Of a stretch of 64,000 bases of DNA, positions 43,651-54,549 are shown in pieces. The DNA lies in assembly GCF_002099425.1 (NCBI RefSeq), contig NW_018344185.1:1994501-2058500 (forward strand), read 5' to 3'. A program made the position numbers and the translations under genes. This stretch comes from Phascolarctos cinereus. Lineage: Eukaryota; Chordata; Mammalia; Diprotodontia; Phascolarctidae. The notes beneath the pieces are model-generated. The model searched no databases. It saw nothing but the letters and a program-made list of their open reading frames with translations, and was not told where the DNA came from. The stretch's first letter is position 1. Each line of letters begins with the position of its first letter.

Positions 43651-44477
43651 CATTATTTTAAAGCAATTTATAAAATTTAAAGAACTATGAGCATGTAAAT
43701 TATTATTTTTTATTCTAAAATATGGGAAAGATATGAGCAAAGGTACTGATATTGGAAAGGCTAAATTATGTTCCAGGGAAAGGAAGAAATAAGTCTAGCT
43801 GTGAAGGATAGCTGTTACAGGGCAATAGTGGGAAATAAAACTGGAAGGGTATGCTACTCAAAAATTTACAAAATGTATATTTTAAATGGTGAAAAGTTTA
43901 GAAAATAAAATAATCCAACAGAAAACCACACACACAGCACAGAGGGATGAGGAACAAAATCGTAGTCTCAGTATGCAAGTCACAGTTAGTTAGAATTCTT
44001 ACCTATGTTCCTAATAGCCTAAACCAGAATCTTCACCCCAGGCCATTACACCTTGAAGAGAGAAATGTCGATTGGAGGGCAATTGTCTCTTATGAATTTT
44101 ACCAATGTGTGGCAATTACCCAAACTCCAGGGCTAAGAAGCAGTCCTGCTGTGAAAATTTCCAGTGCTCAATAACCCTCAAAATTTCTCATTTGTTACCC
44201 AGGGTGTGATAGAGAGTTGACTTGGGAGGAGAGAAAGAAGGAAGAGGCTTGGCGGCCATTTGAAAGATACAGCTTATAGGGGTATTACTTTACATTCTCT
44301 CCAAGGATCCTGTGTAGTTTCCTTTACACAGCTGGCAGTTTTGCACTCTCATCAGAGTATCTGTAGTCAACGATGCCACTAGTGTGTCTGACTGTAATGT
44401 AAAGCACACTCAGGATGACCATAAAGTAATGACTTATTTTAAACTCTCTCCTCCCTTTTTGTTTCTCTGTTATCTAT
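43651..44477. other. Unique non-coding DNA
   Basis: No repeat family recognised. A 75-codon plus-strand frame (43947-44174) has no domain. Confidence 0.4.
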
Positions 44478-44515
44478 ATCTGTGTGTGTGTGTGTGTGTC
44501 TCTCTCTCTCTCTTT

Positions 44516-44556
<41 letters not shown>
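44478..44556. repeat. (TG)n-(TC)n-(CA)n compound microsatellite
   Basis: About ten TG units, then TC units, then about eighteen CA units. The TG and CA arms are complementary and could pair as a hairpin with the TC run as loop. Confidence 0.95.
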
Positions 44557-45064
44557 GAAACGTCTATACTAATGAGTATTGTTATTCTTGAAACCACTCA
44601 CTTTGTTACTTCATATTTAATCTAATGATGTTGTTGGAAAGCAAAATATTTCCGGGACTGCCTTTTGGTTTGGCTGTTGAAATCAATTTTAGGGTGTCCC
44701 AACAAAACCAATGTCCTTACATTGAGGTCATATATTGTTTTTGAACCAAAATAGCAGTCCCCATTATAATCATACATCTTATTCAACAGATTTGACAGTC
44801 ATGATATTTAGCTGTTTTCACACATCGAACACTCTCAAAAAATACATTTTACACTATTGAGATTGTTTTAAAAAAACTGAATCTTGGCCACATATTGGTT
44901 GGCAATTCCAAAAGATGAGAGAGGGTCCAGAAAAGCTTTAAGCTATGGTAGCATCATTGATGTAGTTTCCTAAGCTAACCTCATTGAAGGGGAAAATATT
45001 TAGTCTTACAAATTCTGATGGGGGGGGTTGTTTTGTTTTTGTTTGTTTGTTGTATGTCACAGTG
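44557..45064. other. Unique non-coding DNA
   Basis: No repeat recognised apart from a G7 then TTTTG/TTTG run at 45019-45050. Confidence 0.4.
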
Positions 45065-45277
45065 AGAAAGATACATGTTTTAGTGGATAAGTCACTAGAC
45101 CTGAAGTCAAGAGAACTAACTTTCAAATCTTGCCTCAGGCAGTTACTAGTTGTGTGACCTTGGCCCAGTCATTGTGCTTCTCTTTGCCTTAGTTTCCTTT
45201 TCCACAAAAGACAGAAGGGATTGTTGGACACTATGACCTGGAAGGTCTCTTCTAGCTTCAAATGTACAATCTTATTT
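45065..45277 (+). mobile_element. MIR/MIR3-type SINE, sense
   Basis: 'actagacctgaagtcaagag', 'gttactagttgtgtgacctt', 'ggcccagtcattgtgcttct', then the tail 'gacctggaaggtctcttcta'. Confidence 0.8.
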
Positions 45278-45874
45278 CATAGTCCTACCCCAAATAAATT
45301 CATTGCCTTGGAGATTACCAGTAGTTCTCTTCCATTCATGTGGATAATTGAAAGCTGCCTAAAGCCTTCTGATAGGGATTTGCAATCTTATTTGGAATAT
45401 GCAAAGTGTACCCTGCCAACCATCATGGATTTAACTACTCATCTCCTTCTCCATGTTATTGCCAAAGCCATCACAGTATCTGGCCCCTTGATACTAAAAG
45501 AGGTCTTGTCTTCAAGGGCTATGAGTCCTGGTTCAGTCTGCCCATAAGCAATGTCATTATTAGCAACAACAAACAAGGGAAATAGGATTTTATTTGTTTT
45601 GGAGCTTTGGACATGAATAAAGGCAATTGTCCAAAGAGTTTCCATTAGAAATAAATCACCACACCCACACCCATGCTCACACACACAAATATTTAGGATT
45701 AGCATGTACAGGTTTTTCAATTTTCTCTAGTCATAGGCACCTCACTTCCCTAGGGTTTGGGAGAATTTCATCTTATAATAGCCTGAATTCCTGGAAGCTG
45801 GGAATATTTGAAGGCCACAAACTAAATGTATATAAATGGAGATGAACTCTAAGGAATGCAACTTATTTCAGAGT
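45278..45874. other. Unique non-coding DNA
   Basis: A 108-codon plus-strand frame (45221-45547) starts inside the SINE and has no domain. CACA/CACC simple sequence at 45655-45690. Confidence 0.4.
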
Positions 45875-46075
45875 AAACAACCTAACTTAAGAATCAGGAT
45901 ATTTGGATTCCAATCTCAGCTCTGCCAACATTTGTGTGATCACATACATTCTCTGGGACTCAGTTTCCTCATCTGCCAAAGAGTATTTTGTGAATGTAAT
46001 ACATGCTCAGCTTTATTTTCCCAGGTGGTTGTGAGGGTTAAATGATGCAAGAATCTGAAAGCATTTGGAAATTCT
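45875..46075 (+). mobile_element. MIR-type SINE, sense
   Basis: 'tttggattccaatctcagct', 'ctgccaacatttgtgtgatc', 'ctcagtttcctcatctgcca' and 'gtggttgtgagggttaaatg' in MIR order; almost full length. Confidence 0.85.
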
Positions 46076-46340
46076 GTGCAGTAGATAGAGACCTGGCCTT
46101 GGAGTCAAGAAGGCCTTGGCTCAATTTCTGTCGTTATGGAATAATGTCTATTATCCTGAGCTTATTATATACTATTTCACATGGGAATGATTTTTGTAAT
46201 CTTAACTACCTAACTAGACTGTAAAGTTGCAGAAGGCAAGAACTAGAGAGAACCATAGAGTTCTGTGTAATCCTGTGGCATACTAGCATAATGATCGCAC
46301 ATAATAATTCTTCAATAAATCATTGCTTATTGATTACTTG
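46076..46340 (+). mobile_element. SINE head fragment followed by L2 3' end, sense
   Basis: 'gtagatagagacctggcctt' and 'ggagtcaagaaggccttgg' (46080-46130) are a tRNA-type SINE head. From 46150 'actagactgtaaagttgcag' through 'ttcttcaataaatcattgct' is a degenerate L2 3' end. Confidence 0.6.
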
Positions 46341-47114
46341 AAATTTTAAACCCATAATGTCTTTGCTTTTGCTAAAGAAACATAAGAGTTAAAATGTAAC
46401 CATCTGAAGTTCTGTTTCTGATTTAAAGAAAGGTGCCCACCCAGAGTTGTCCCTGAATTGAAAATGCAAACAAGCTGCCTCTGAATCACATTTCTCTAAA
46501 ACAGTCTCCTCTTAAGCCCGCAGAGATAACCAATACACTTTGAGGAGCTACAGTGGCTAAAAGAAATGACTTGACTCCCCACTATCGCAATCTATCAATT
46601 TCAAAGAAAATGGTTTATTACAACATTGCCACCAAGGAATTTCAATTCCCCAAAGCTACCCAAGGCTGAGCATAGAGGCTTCCGAGGCCTGGGCAAGTTC
46701 GCAGCGGCCTGAACAATGAACCATTTCTTTGGATGAAAAGCAACAAGGTTCCACTGGGAAAAAGGCAGAAGAGAAAGCCTCTATTTACAGGTAACCTTAA
46801 AATAATCACTGTTTCTAAGTGCTTGGGGAAGACACAATAGGTGTTGACAACAACCATTCCACTCAGGTGGAAATATATAGGGGAGATGGATACAGAGAAG
46901 AAAACTAAAGTGTGTGAATATCTATCTTCATTTGCTGTTTGGCTTTTCCACTTTCAAAAGGATTAGCTGTCCTCCCATTTCACATGCATTTAAGGTTTAT
47001 CCTCACAAGCTCTACTTTCCTTTCAACCTAGCAAAGACCTAGAAAGAGGAAGAGAATAATGGTCTTACTGAAATATCTGATGTCTCACTTCCTGGGTCTT
47101 TGACCTCGAAGTCA
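46341..47114. other. Unassigned DNA
   Basis: A minus-strand frame of 71 codons (46642-46857) has no domain. On the minus strand a TATA-like word (about 46870) and an AATAAA-type word (about 46612) are spaced as in some LTRs, but there are no terminal repeats, so no element is called. Confidence 0.35.
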
Positions 47115-47265
47115 AGTCAAACTTACTCCGTGCCCAGCACTATGCTAAGTGCTGAGGATAAAATAATAATAATAATAATAATAATAATTGTAACAACAAC
47201 AACAACAAAAAAAAAGTAAAAGCAATTTCTGCTCTCAAGGACCTCATGCAATCCTATATTTGGAG
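47115..47265 (-). mobile_element. L2 3' end, antisense, with (TAA)n(CAA)n tract
   Basis: 'tccgtgcccagcactatgct', 'aagtgctgaggataaaataa' and 'ctgctctcaaggacctcatg' flank TAA and CAA microsatellites (47165-47215) that replace part of the L2. Confidence 0.8.
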
Positions 47266-48184
47266 AATTTAGCATCCCAATGACCATTTCACCAATTAAC
47301 AGTCAGACAGATTAGCTTCACAGAAGAATTTTTACATCAAAGGTATAGCAAGAACAAGTACACAAACATTTTACCCAGTACCTTGAGGCATAAATCCCCC
47401 ATGCCACCCCCTTTGATGGTGTCTAGGGAGGGGAGAGGAATTAGGCTCACAATTTAATTTAATTCCTATGTAGGATAATTTGAGTCCAAAACTGCCCCTT
47501 CCCTCCCTCCTCACCCCGCTTCTGGCTTTTTGGGGCTTCCCTGATACAATAAGGATGGCTAAAACATTCAGCCTGAAATTTAGGCCCAGGGTCCCCATGG
47601 CTTGAGTCCCAGGCCTGGGACTTATTCCTGCATTTAGAACCAAAAGGATAAATTAAACAGACCAAAACCCAAAACCTATTTTTGAGGCCACATAGACTAA
47701 AAAAAAAAGTGGGAGACAGCCCTCAGGCCCTTACTTACTCACTACATGGTGTCACTTGCTATGAGTCAATGAGTTCTTCACCACTGGACACCACTCTGCC
47801 TCAGTTGGGTAAATTTAAAGACACAAACAAGTCTAACTATGCAGCCAATAGAAAAAGGCTACTCTCAATAACTTGGCAGGCTGATTCAGAAGATCTGCTC
47901 ATGAGCCAGGTCCCCTGTCTCACAGAATCAGGTCCCTGGCATCTTTAACACAGAAGGTGTTCTGGGCATGTGCCAAAACCCATTGTAGCTGGTTGGGAGT
48001 CTCAATGGCAAAAGGTGTAATATTTAGCTAGCTATCTTTCCATTCTGCATGTATGGGAGAATTTTCCTTCCAAGCCTTATGACTTGGCAAAGATTGACAA
48101 AGACTATGTTTAGCAAGATAGTGAGAGTGATGGTTCTGCTAGAATAATTTCATGACTCATCACTTGAGCTTTCATCCCAAGTGA
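47266..48184. other. Unassigned segment with higher GC
   Basis: From about 47370 to 47960 the base composition is visibly less AT-rich than its surroundings, with C runs such as 'ccccttccctccctcctcac'. Frames of 68-90 codons lie on both strands without recognisable domains. It may be an old mobile element or unique DNA. Confidence 0.4.
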
Positions 48185-48310
48185 GGTCAACAAGCATTAA
48201 TTATGCACATACTATGTGTCAGGCACTGTGCTAAGCACTGAGGAGACAAAGAAAGGACAAAGTAAGAAAAAAATCTTCTGCTCTCTAGAAGCTCACAGGA
48301 TCTTAACTAT
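48185..48310 (-). mobile_element. L2 LINE 3' end, antisense
   Basis: 'catactatgtgtcaggcact', 'gtgctaagcactgaggagac' and 'ctctctagaagctcacagg' match the inverted L2 3' end. Confidence 0.9.
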
Positions 48311-48429
48311 GTGAGGGACTTTGGACTGCTCTAATCTGAGAAGTTTATTATAGAATCTTAGGAAATCCTTTGATTTAGTCCTCTTGAAATATTCTGTAGT
48401 ACTCGTAATTAATAATAACTTTAAAAAAA

Positions 48430-48585
48430 GGCATTGGGTTTGGTACCCAAAAACCCCATCTCTGCCACTTAGGTAATTTTAAGGAAGTAGCAACTTGTTT
48501 TGGATTAGGTTTCGTAAACTATAAAATGAGGGAGTTGGACTAGTTTATCTATAAGGTCCCTTCCAGCTATCTATAAGTACCTAAA
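48430..48585 (+). mobile_element. MIR3-type SINE, sense
   Basis: 'ctataaaatgagggagttgg', 'actagtttatctataaggtc' and 'ccttccagctatctataag' form the MIR3 3' end. Confidence 0.8.
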
Positions 48586-48614
48586 GTATCTAAAGCTTTA
48601 GGTACTCATATCCT

Positions 48615-48689
48615 AGGCAGGATGGTGTTGGGTAAAGAACATTGGAATTGGAAGAAAAGAATCTGAGTCCAAATCTTACCTCTTATTTA
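48615..48689 (+). mobile_element. MIR-like head fragment, sense
   Basis: 'aaagaacattggaattggaa', 'agaatctgagtccaaatctt'. Short. Confidence 0.4.
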
Positions 48690-48970
48690 GTGGAAAAAGA
48701 ACTGGCTTCAGAGTAAAGAAGATCTGGGTTCTAAATCTGCTTCTGATACATATTAGCTGAGTAACCATAGGAAACTCTCTTAACTTCACAGTACCTAAGG
48801 CAACTGTCTAAAACAATCCCTTGAACATAAGATGCTAAGCTGTATCATTTATTAGTGGTTAATTAATTTTAATTAATTAATTAATAATTAATTTCCTTCT
48901 CTGGAAATGTCTCATACATACCAAGGAGAAAGTTTCTCTTACCAAGGAAATCCCAAGTCCAGTCTGAGTC
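48690..48970 (+). mobile_element. Marsupial CORE-type SINE, sense, with TTAA expansion
   Basis: 'actggcttcagagtaaagaa', 'gatctgggttctaaatctgc', 'acttcacagtacctaaggca', 'actgtctaaaacaatccctt', then after a (TTAA)n tract (48858-48892) 'agtttctcttaccaaggaaa'. Same family as 9313, 18680 and 20240. Confidence 0.7.
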
Positions 48971-49135
48971 CCATGTCATCTTCGGCAACTTACTTCTTAC
49001 TTCCTTCTGCCCCTCACTTTTCTCATTTGCAAAATGGGGACAATGATAGCTGTACTGCCTTCTTTAAAGAATTATTGTAAGGGTCAAATGAGAAAATATA
49101 TGAAAAAGTGCTATAAAAATCATTATTATTGTAAT
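48971..49135 (+). mobile_element. MIR-type SINE 3' part, sense
   Basis: 'cacttttctcatttgcaaaa', 'tggggacaatgatagctgta' and 'aagtgctataaaaatcatta' match MIR. Confidence 0.8.
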
Positions 49136-49419
49136 ATCTCTAGGCAGCCTTCCTACTTATGGAGAAATGGACCAGAAAAACAGAGCAAATTATACTAAAA
49201 GAGTGTAACTTTTTTTAAAAGGCTAATAAATAAATAATACTAAAAATGTAAATAGATAAACAAATAGATGAAACTAATAAATAAAAGGAACTGCAAAATG
49301 GCCTCCTAAAGTTGCCAGCTAAAGATTTAGACTTCTAATCTTCTTTTCCCATTCACAACTAAGGATTAATATTGAAGTTGTTAAAAATGGAACTATCACT
49401 GGGTAAAAAGAGCAGTTAT
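49136..49419. other. Unassigned AT-rich DNA
   Basis: AAATAA-rich run at 49220-49285; nothing else recognised. Confidence 0.35.
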
Positions 49420-50095
49420 GACCTATAATTCAATTCAGTCAGTCAACTAGCATTTGTCAAATGCCTATTATTTGCCAGTCACTGACAAGGAGCTGACAGT
49501 CTAATGCGGAGACAACATGCGAACAATTATGTATGAACAAGAGATACAGGATAAATTGGAGATAATTTGAGAGAAAACATTAAGGTTAAGGAAGACTGGG
49601 AAAGGCTTTTTACAGAAGATGGGACTTTAGCTGAGACTTGAAGGAAGCTACTGATAGTAAGAAGTAGAAATGAAGAGGGAGCCAGTTCTTGGTATGAAAG
49701 ACTACTAGTGAAAAGGCTTGGTCAGTAGATGGAGTTTCCTTTGTGAAACAAAGAGGCCATTGTCACTAGACTGCAAAATTAGTACACTGAGGAAAGTAAT
49801 GTGTAGGAAGACCAGAAAGGTAGGAAAAAGCCAGGTTATGGAGCATTTTATACACCAAACAAAGGATTTTATATTTTATTCTGAAGGCAATTGAGAATCA
49901 CTAGAGCTGATTGAATAGGGAGGTGACATGATCAGACCTGTATTTAAGGATGAATTTGACAGCTGAATGGATGATGAATTGGAGTGGAGAGAGACTGAGG
50001 TCAAGGAGCTCAATAAGAAGACTATTGCAATAGTCCAAAGGTAAGATTGTGAAGGCCTGGAACAGCATGATTGCAGTGTCAGAGGAGAGAGGGGG

Positions 50096-50775
50096 ATATT
50101 TTTTCTTTCTTTCTTTTTAATAACATTTTATTTCCCCCCAATTACATGTAAAAATAATTTTTGGCATTCTTTTTCTTCAAGTTTTGAGCTCCAAAATCTA
50201 TCCTCCTCTTCCTTCTCTCCCCCCTCCTTGATCCAGTAAGCAATCTGATAAAGCTTATATGTATGCAATCATGTAAAACACATTTCCATGTTAGTCATTT
50301 TGTGGAAGAAAATTAAAAAAAAAAGGAAAGAAGGAAGCAAGGAAGGAAGGAGGGAAGGAAGGAAGGAAGGAAGGAAGAAAGGAAGGAAGGAAGGAAGGAA
50401 GGGAAATAATATTCTTCAGTCTGTATTCAAATGCCATCACTTCTTTCTGGTAGATAGTATTTTTCATCATGAGTCCTTTGGGATTGTCTTGGATCATTAT
50501 GTTGCTGAAAACAAATCATTTACAGTTTTTCATCATACAATATTGCTGTTACTGAGTACAATGTTCTCATGGTTCTGCTCACTTCACTCTGTGTCAGTTC
50601 ATATAAGTCTTTCCATGTTTTTCTGAAATCATTCTGCTCATCATTTCTTATAACATAATATTTCACTGCAATCATAGACCACAACTCATGCAGCCATTTC
50701 TCTCAATTTCTAATTCTTAGCCACCACAAAAAGAGATGCTATAAGTATTTTGTATAAATAGGTCCTTTTCAGAGG
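50096..50775 (-). mobile_element. L1 LINE 3' end inserted in L2, antisense
   Basis: 'ccaattacatgtaaaaataa', 'gttttgagctccaaaatcta', 'gtcctttgggattgtcttgg', 'atcattatgttgctgaaaac', 'tgtgtcagttcatataagtc', 'caccacaaaaagagatgcta', 'aataggtccttttc'. 5'-truncated, about 680 bases. Short G-rich words on both sides ('agaggggga' and 'agaggggag') may be the target duplication. Confidence 0.9.
50318..50402 (+). repeat. (GGAA)n microsatellite inside the L1
   Basis: About eighteen GGAA/GGAG/GAAA units grown within the L1 3' region. Confidence 0.95.
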
Positions 50776-50935
50776 GGAGCATTTTCAAGTGATATCCCAA
50801 AGGTAGAAATAATAGGATTTGGCAGCAGATTAGGTATGAAAGAGTTGGGGTGTGACCTGGCAAAGAATCAAGGATGATACCTAATTGAGAGCCTAAGTGA
50901 CCGGGAGGATGGTGGTATCCTCCACAGTAATATTA

Positions 50936-51535
50936 AATGCCCTCTACATGCCAGGAAATACAAAGACAAAGGAGCTTAATCTTATTAGAGGTAACAAAAT
51001 ATAAAATGTATACAAAGTAATTTCAAGGAAGAATGGGAAGAAATTTAACATCTATGAGAATTAGAAAGGGATTCCACTATTAGGTGACATCTGAACTGAG
51101 TCTTAAAGGAAGCAAGGGCTTCCAAAATGTGGTTGTGGAGGGTAAACATTTCAGATATGGGGACTCCCCTTGTGCAAAGGCATGAAAGCAAGGAATGGAA
51201 TAGCTTGCATGGGTAATAACCGGTTATGGCTGTAATATGGGGTACTAATGGAGGGCAATGAGAAATCAATCTAATTAAGGGTAGGTTGTAAACATTGTGA
51301 ATTTCAAAAAAAAAAGAGAGGTGAGCATTTTATCATAAAAGGAATAGAAAGATGCTGAAGACAGTTTCATTTCATGAAAGGATCAGAAGTCTGGCTGAAA
51401 GGGGTTGAGAAATAGTGGGTTGGGAGGAAGTGGAGGTGTCGAGTATAGACAACTGTTTTAAGTTTGGAAATAAAAGGGAGGGTAACTGGGATGATATCTG
51501 GATGGACCAAAAGGTTCAGGGTTGGAGAAACGAAG
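50936..51535 (-). mobile_element. L2-type LINE body fragments, antisense
   Basis: A second L2-like stretch in the same orientation: 'tctgaactgagtcttaaagg', 'cttgtgcaaaggcatgaaag', 'ggttgtaaacattgtgaatt', then from 51390 'gctgaaaggggttgagaaat' and 'aagtggaggtgtcgagtata'. Parts are diverged and assignment of 50936-51380 is less sure. Confidence 0.55.
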
Positions 51536-51854
51536 AAGTGATGGTGAGGCCCACAATCATCTTGCCAACAGCTCCGATGACTCTGTCAGTATCACATTAA
51601 CGTATGGGTTTGAGTGGGTTTTTATCAACAGATAAAACAGTTTCATCACATTTCTACAATATGTCAACCTTTCTGAGGTAATTTATTTCTGGTTCTGATT
51701 ACATAAAAAAGAGAAGTCCCTCCACAAACATAGGAGAACATCTCCAAATACACATGTGGGATTTGCATTGTATCATGAATTTTCTTTCTCTTTTTAAACT
51801 CATTCATTCATCGAGGATTCATGAAGACTTTTGCATAGAGTTCTGTGATAGCAA
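51536..51854. other. Unassigned DNA
   Basis: Nothing recognised. Confidence 0.35.
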
Positions 51855-52150
51855 CTACTGTCATTACATTTTTTTCTTCTCTTTTTTTTCTTTTCTTCTT
51901 TTTGGTATCCCTATTACTACCTACACATTCTTCCCTGCACTCCCAAGTCTCCCTGCCCTTCCAAAAATAAGTAAATAAAATCCCTCCATTGTAACAAATT
52001 AGCATAGTCAAAATATAATCAAACATTGGCCATGTTTGAAAAATGTCTGCTCTATTCTTTATCTCTAGTCCATCAATACTTAACCAAGAGGTAGAAAACA
52101 TGCTTCATCATCCTCTTTCTGGAGTTGTGATTAGCCATTACATTTATCAT
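51855..52150 (-). mobile_element. L1 LINE 3' end, second subfamily, antisense
   Basis: 'ttttggtatccctattacta', 'cctccattgtaacaaattag', 'aacattggccatgtttgaaa', 'gtagaaaacatgcttcatca' and 'gttgtgattagccattacat' fit another marsupial L1 3' UTR, distinct from those at 10660, 40501 and 50096. Only about 300 bases long. Confidence 0.75.
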
Positions 52151-52285
52151 ACATCTTCTATGATGAATATGAACCTTATCATTGAAGGCAGAATCCACGC
52201 TTTACATATACTGTATACTTGCCTCAATGATGATTTCAGTGCTCTGGGAATAGTAAAAAATGTTTGATGAATAAATGAATGACTT
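52151..52285 (+). mobile_element. Possible degenerate L2 3' tip, sense
   Basis: 'gtgctctgggaatagtaaaa' and 'atgtttgatgaataaatgaa' weakly resemble the L2 tip. Confidence 0.35.
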
Positions 52286-52809
52286 TACTGATTATTGAGT
52301 TCCTGTTCTACAATAGTACTTGTATTAAACGGGGTACCAAGCATCAACTGGATAGAGTCATTTTGTAACATTATGAATCTTCCTCACTTCTTTCTATTTC
52401 ATCTGAATCCATATCCTCCAAATATTAACTTCTAATTGAGTCACGAGACAACTTTTATGACATTATTTATTTCTCAATTCCTTTGAATTTTTTTTCTTTT
52501 GGACTGCTCAATTATTCATACTATGCATAAAGTGGAATAATCAAAAATATTAGACAATCTCCAAAGCATTTCTAATTTGTTTTGTAACTTATTCTTTGAC
52601 TTTGAGACAATAAAAAAGGTCCTTTCCTGAAGTGTGTTTGGGTGCTCCAGCTGAGCAGTCCTTTTTGATAGCAGGGTTGTATTTTGTTTTTGTTTTGTTT
52701 TGTTTTGTTTTTTGAGGGGGGTAGCAATATGAGGAACATTCTTTCTGGAAAGAGCTTTTGTGTCCATTCCTACTCCCCATTCAATAATGACCTCCCCTTT
52801 GATTTGTAA
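52286..52809. other. Unassigned AT-rich DNA
   Basis: A TTTTG run lies at 52681-52712. A 98-codon minus-strand frame has no domain. Confidence 0.35.
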
Positions 52810-52975
52810 CATAACACTCTTACTTGCACCTCTCTAATGTACTTATGGTATAATATATATTTATCTGCATATGTGTCATCTCCTATGAGGGTTAGAGTCA
52901 AGTTTTGTATCACCTCTAGCATCTATTATGATATGGCCCACAAGCATTTAATAAATATTGCTGTTTGATGGACAA
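52810..52975 (+). mobile_element. L2 LINE 3' end, sense
   Basis: 'tttgtatcacctctagcatc' and 'agcatttaataaatattgct' at the expected spacing from 'gcacctctctaatgtactta'. Confidence 0.65.
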
Positions 52976-53199
52976 AACGAACAAAAATTCTGTAAAGTAG
53001 ATCATATACAAGCAGGTTGTAGAGAACAGAGTTCATAAATATAGGTAGAATATTGGTTTCTAACATATCTTTCACTTTGTCAAAAAAAAAAACCAGAACC
53101 AATGTACAAAATTTGCAGGATTCGTTTCAGCTAAGTGGCTGCCTCTATGAGTACTGAGAGTCATTGAATGGAGGTTGGCCAGTCACTTGTCTGGGATGT
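52976..53199. other. Unassigned DNA
   Basis: Nothing recognised. Confidence 0.35.
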
Positions 53200-53285
53200 C
53201 ACAGCAGATTTTATGCTTTAGATAGCTATTGAACTATATCATTCATTTCTGAGGTCCCTCTCAATTCTGCATTTCTCTTATTTTA
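53200..53285 (+). mobile_element. Possible MIR3 3' fragment, sense
   Basis: 'tgaggtccctctcaattctg' matches the MIR3 end. Confidence 0.45.
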
Positions 53286-54125
53286 GACTATCAGAAATTA
53301 AAGGCCAAAGAATTAACTCCCCTTAACAATAATAATTAGTGTTTTAGTAACTATTTTGTCTACTTGGGCTACTGCAAATCATTTCATATTAAATTTGCTC
53401 CGCTGAGACCTTTAAATGTTAAAAAAAAATTCTGAGCTATTTATATAAGAGACGGAGGCGAAGAAGTTTTATGTGCCAACAAATTTTTAAGTCCTTTGCT
53501 GAACTTGGTGTGGGCTAGACAACAAATACCTCTCAGGGTTGATTATTAAATTTGGCCCTGAACACTTTGAAGTTTTTCCTTGTTTCATTGATTCTGTCCA
53601 GATTCTGAGGGTTATTGAGGCTGAGATTAGGTTCATCTTATATCATCTTTTTTTCTAACAATTCTCTGGAGGGCAGAAGGAAGTCTCTTCTGTGACATTA
53701 TTTTCACCCTCATGTACTCACTTCCTCATGTGGGTTAGACACAAGTTTGTTATGAATTTTATTTGGTGTAGCCACAAAAGAATTGTAAATGTATTTCTCC
53801 ACATCTCATTAAATTCTTTTAAAATGATACTTAAAATGCTTTGTTCTCAAGAGAATGAAAGCTTTTTAGGAAGTCAGTTGTAAAGGGCTGTTTTGCTAAG
53901 ACAGTCTCTATCCAAAGCAGCTTTTTAAATCAACCTCAGCTTCTGAAGAAAAAAAAATCCAATTTATTAAAATTACCTATAAACATTACAGTTAACAGCT
54001 AGGTTCCAATCAATATTTGATTCCTTTGCATTTATTAGATATTTGTTCTGATCAGTATAACAACAATAGAAAAGGGAGGAATCTTTATGGAGGTGAGGTT
54101 TGTTGATGTTGTCAATAGAAAGACA
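53286..54125. other. Unique non-coding DNA, candidate conserved segment
   Basis: No repeat for about 840 bases. Rich in ATTA/TAATT words near 53320-53400. A 63-codon frame (53692-53883) lacks a domain. Confidence 0.4.
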
Positions 54126-54295
54126 CATGTATGTCTATTGATCAATTACTCTTTTATTAAGTACTTACAATATATGAGGCATTGGGTTAATAAAAGGTGA
54201 AGAAAGGCAGAGGCAGTCACTGCACTCTAATGAGAAAGACAATATATAAATAATGAAGTAAATCCAATATATATACTGCATAAAGACTTGTTTTC
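54126..54295 (-). mobile_element. L2 LINE 3' end, antisense
   Basis: 'ttttattaagtacttacaat', 'atatgaggcattgggttaat', 'gaagaaaggcagaggcagtc' and 'actgcactctaatgagaaag' match the inverted L2 end. Confidence 0.8.
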
Positions 54296-54549
54296 CCTTA
54301 CTCTTTTCTTATGGGTTACAGACAAGAAAGCTAATAATGACTCTTATGAATTAGGTGGGTTTTATGAGTGGAAATATTATACCTTTCTCCTTTCTTACAA
54401 ATCTTCCTCAACTACCTGAGAGAGGAACTTGGCTATAGTAAAAACTACAGGGAAGAGAATTTTAATTGAAGGAAAGCCACATGGATGCTTTCAAGGAGGT
54501 CAGTGACAAAAATGATATATCCAAGAATATGTAGCTGCACCTTTTGTTG
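54296..54549. other. Unassigned DNA
   Basis: Nothing recognised. Confidence 0.35.

Larger units (their letters stand above)
49420..50935 (-). mobile_element. L2 LINE 3' region, antisense, split by an L1
   Basis: Left part (49420-50095): 'cagtctaatgcggagacaac', 'gggaaaggctttttacagaa', 'gacatgatcagacctgtatt', 'gaagactattgcaatagtcc', 'gtgtcagaggagagaggggg'. Right part (50776-50935): 'aggatttggcagcagattag', 'gagagcctaagtgaccggga', 'ggatggtggtatcctccaca'. The two parts are consecutive in L2, so the L1 at 50096-50775 is a later insertion. Confidence 0.9.

Noticed and set aside
46560-46960. Second LTR element in antisense
   Set aside because: The same weak type of signal with no boundaries visible.
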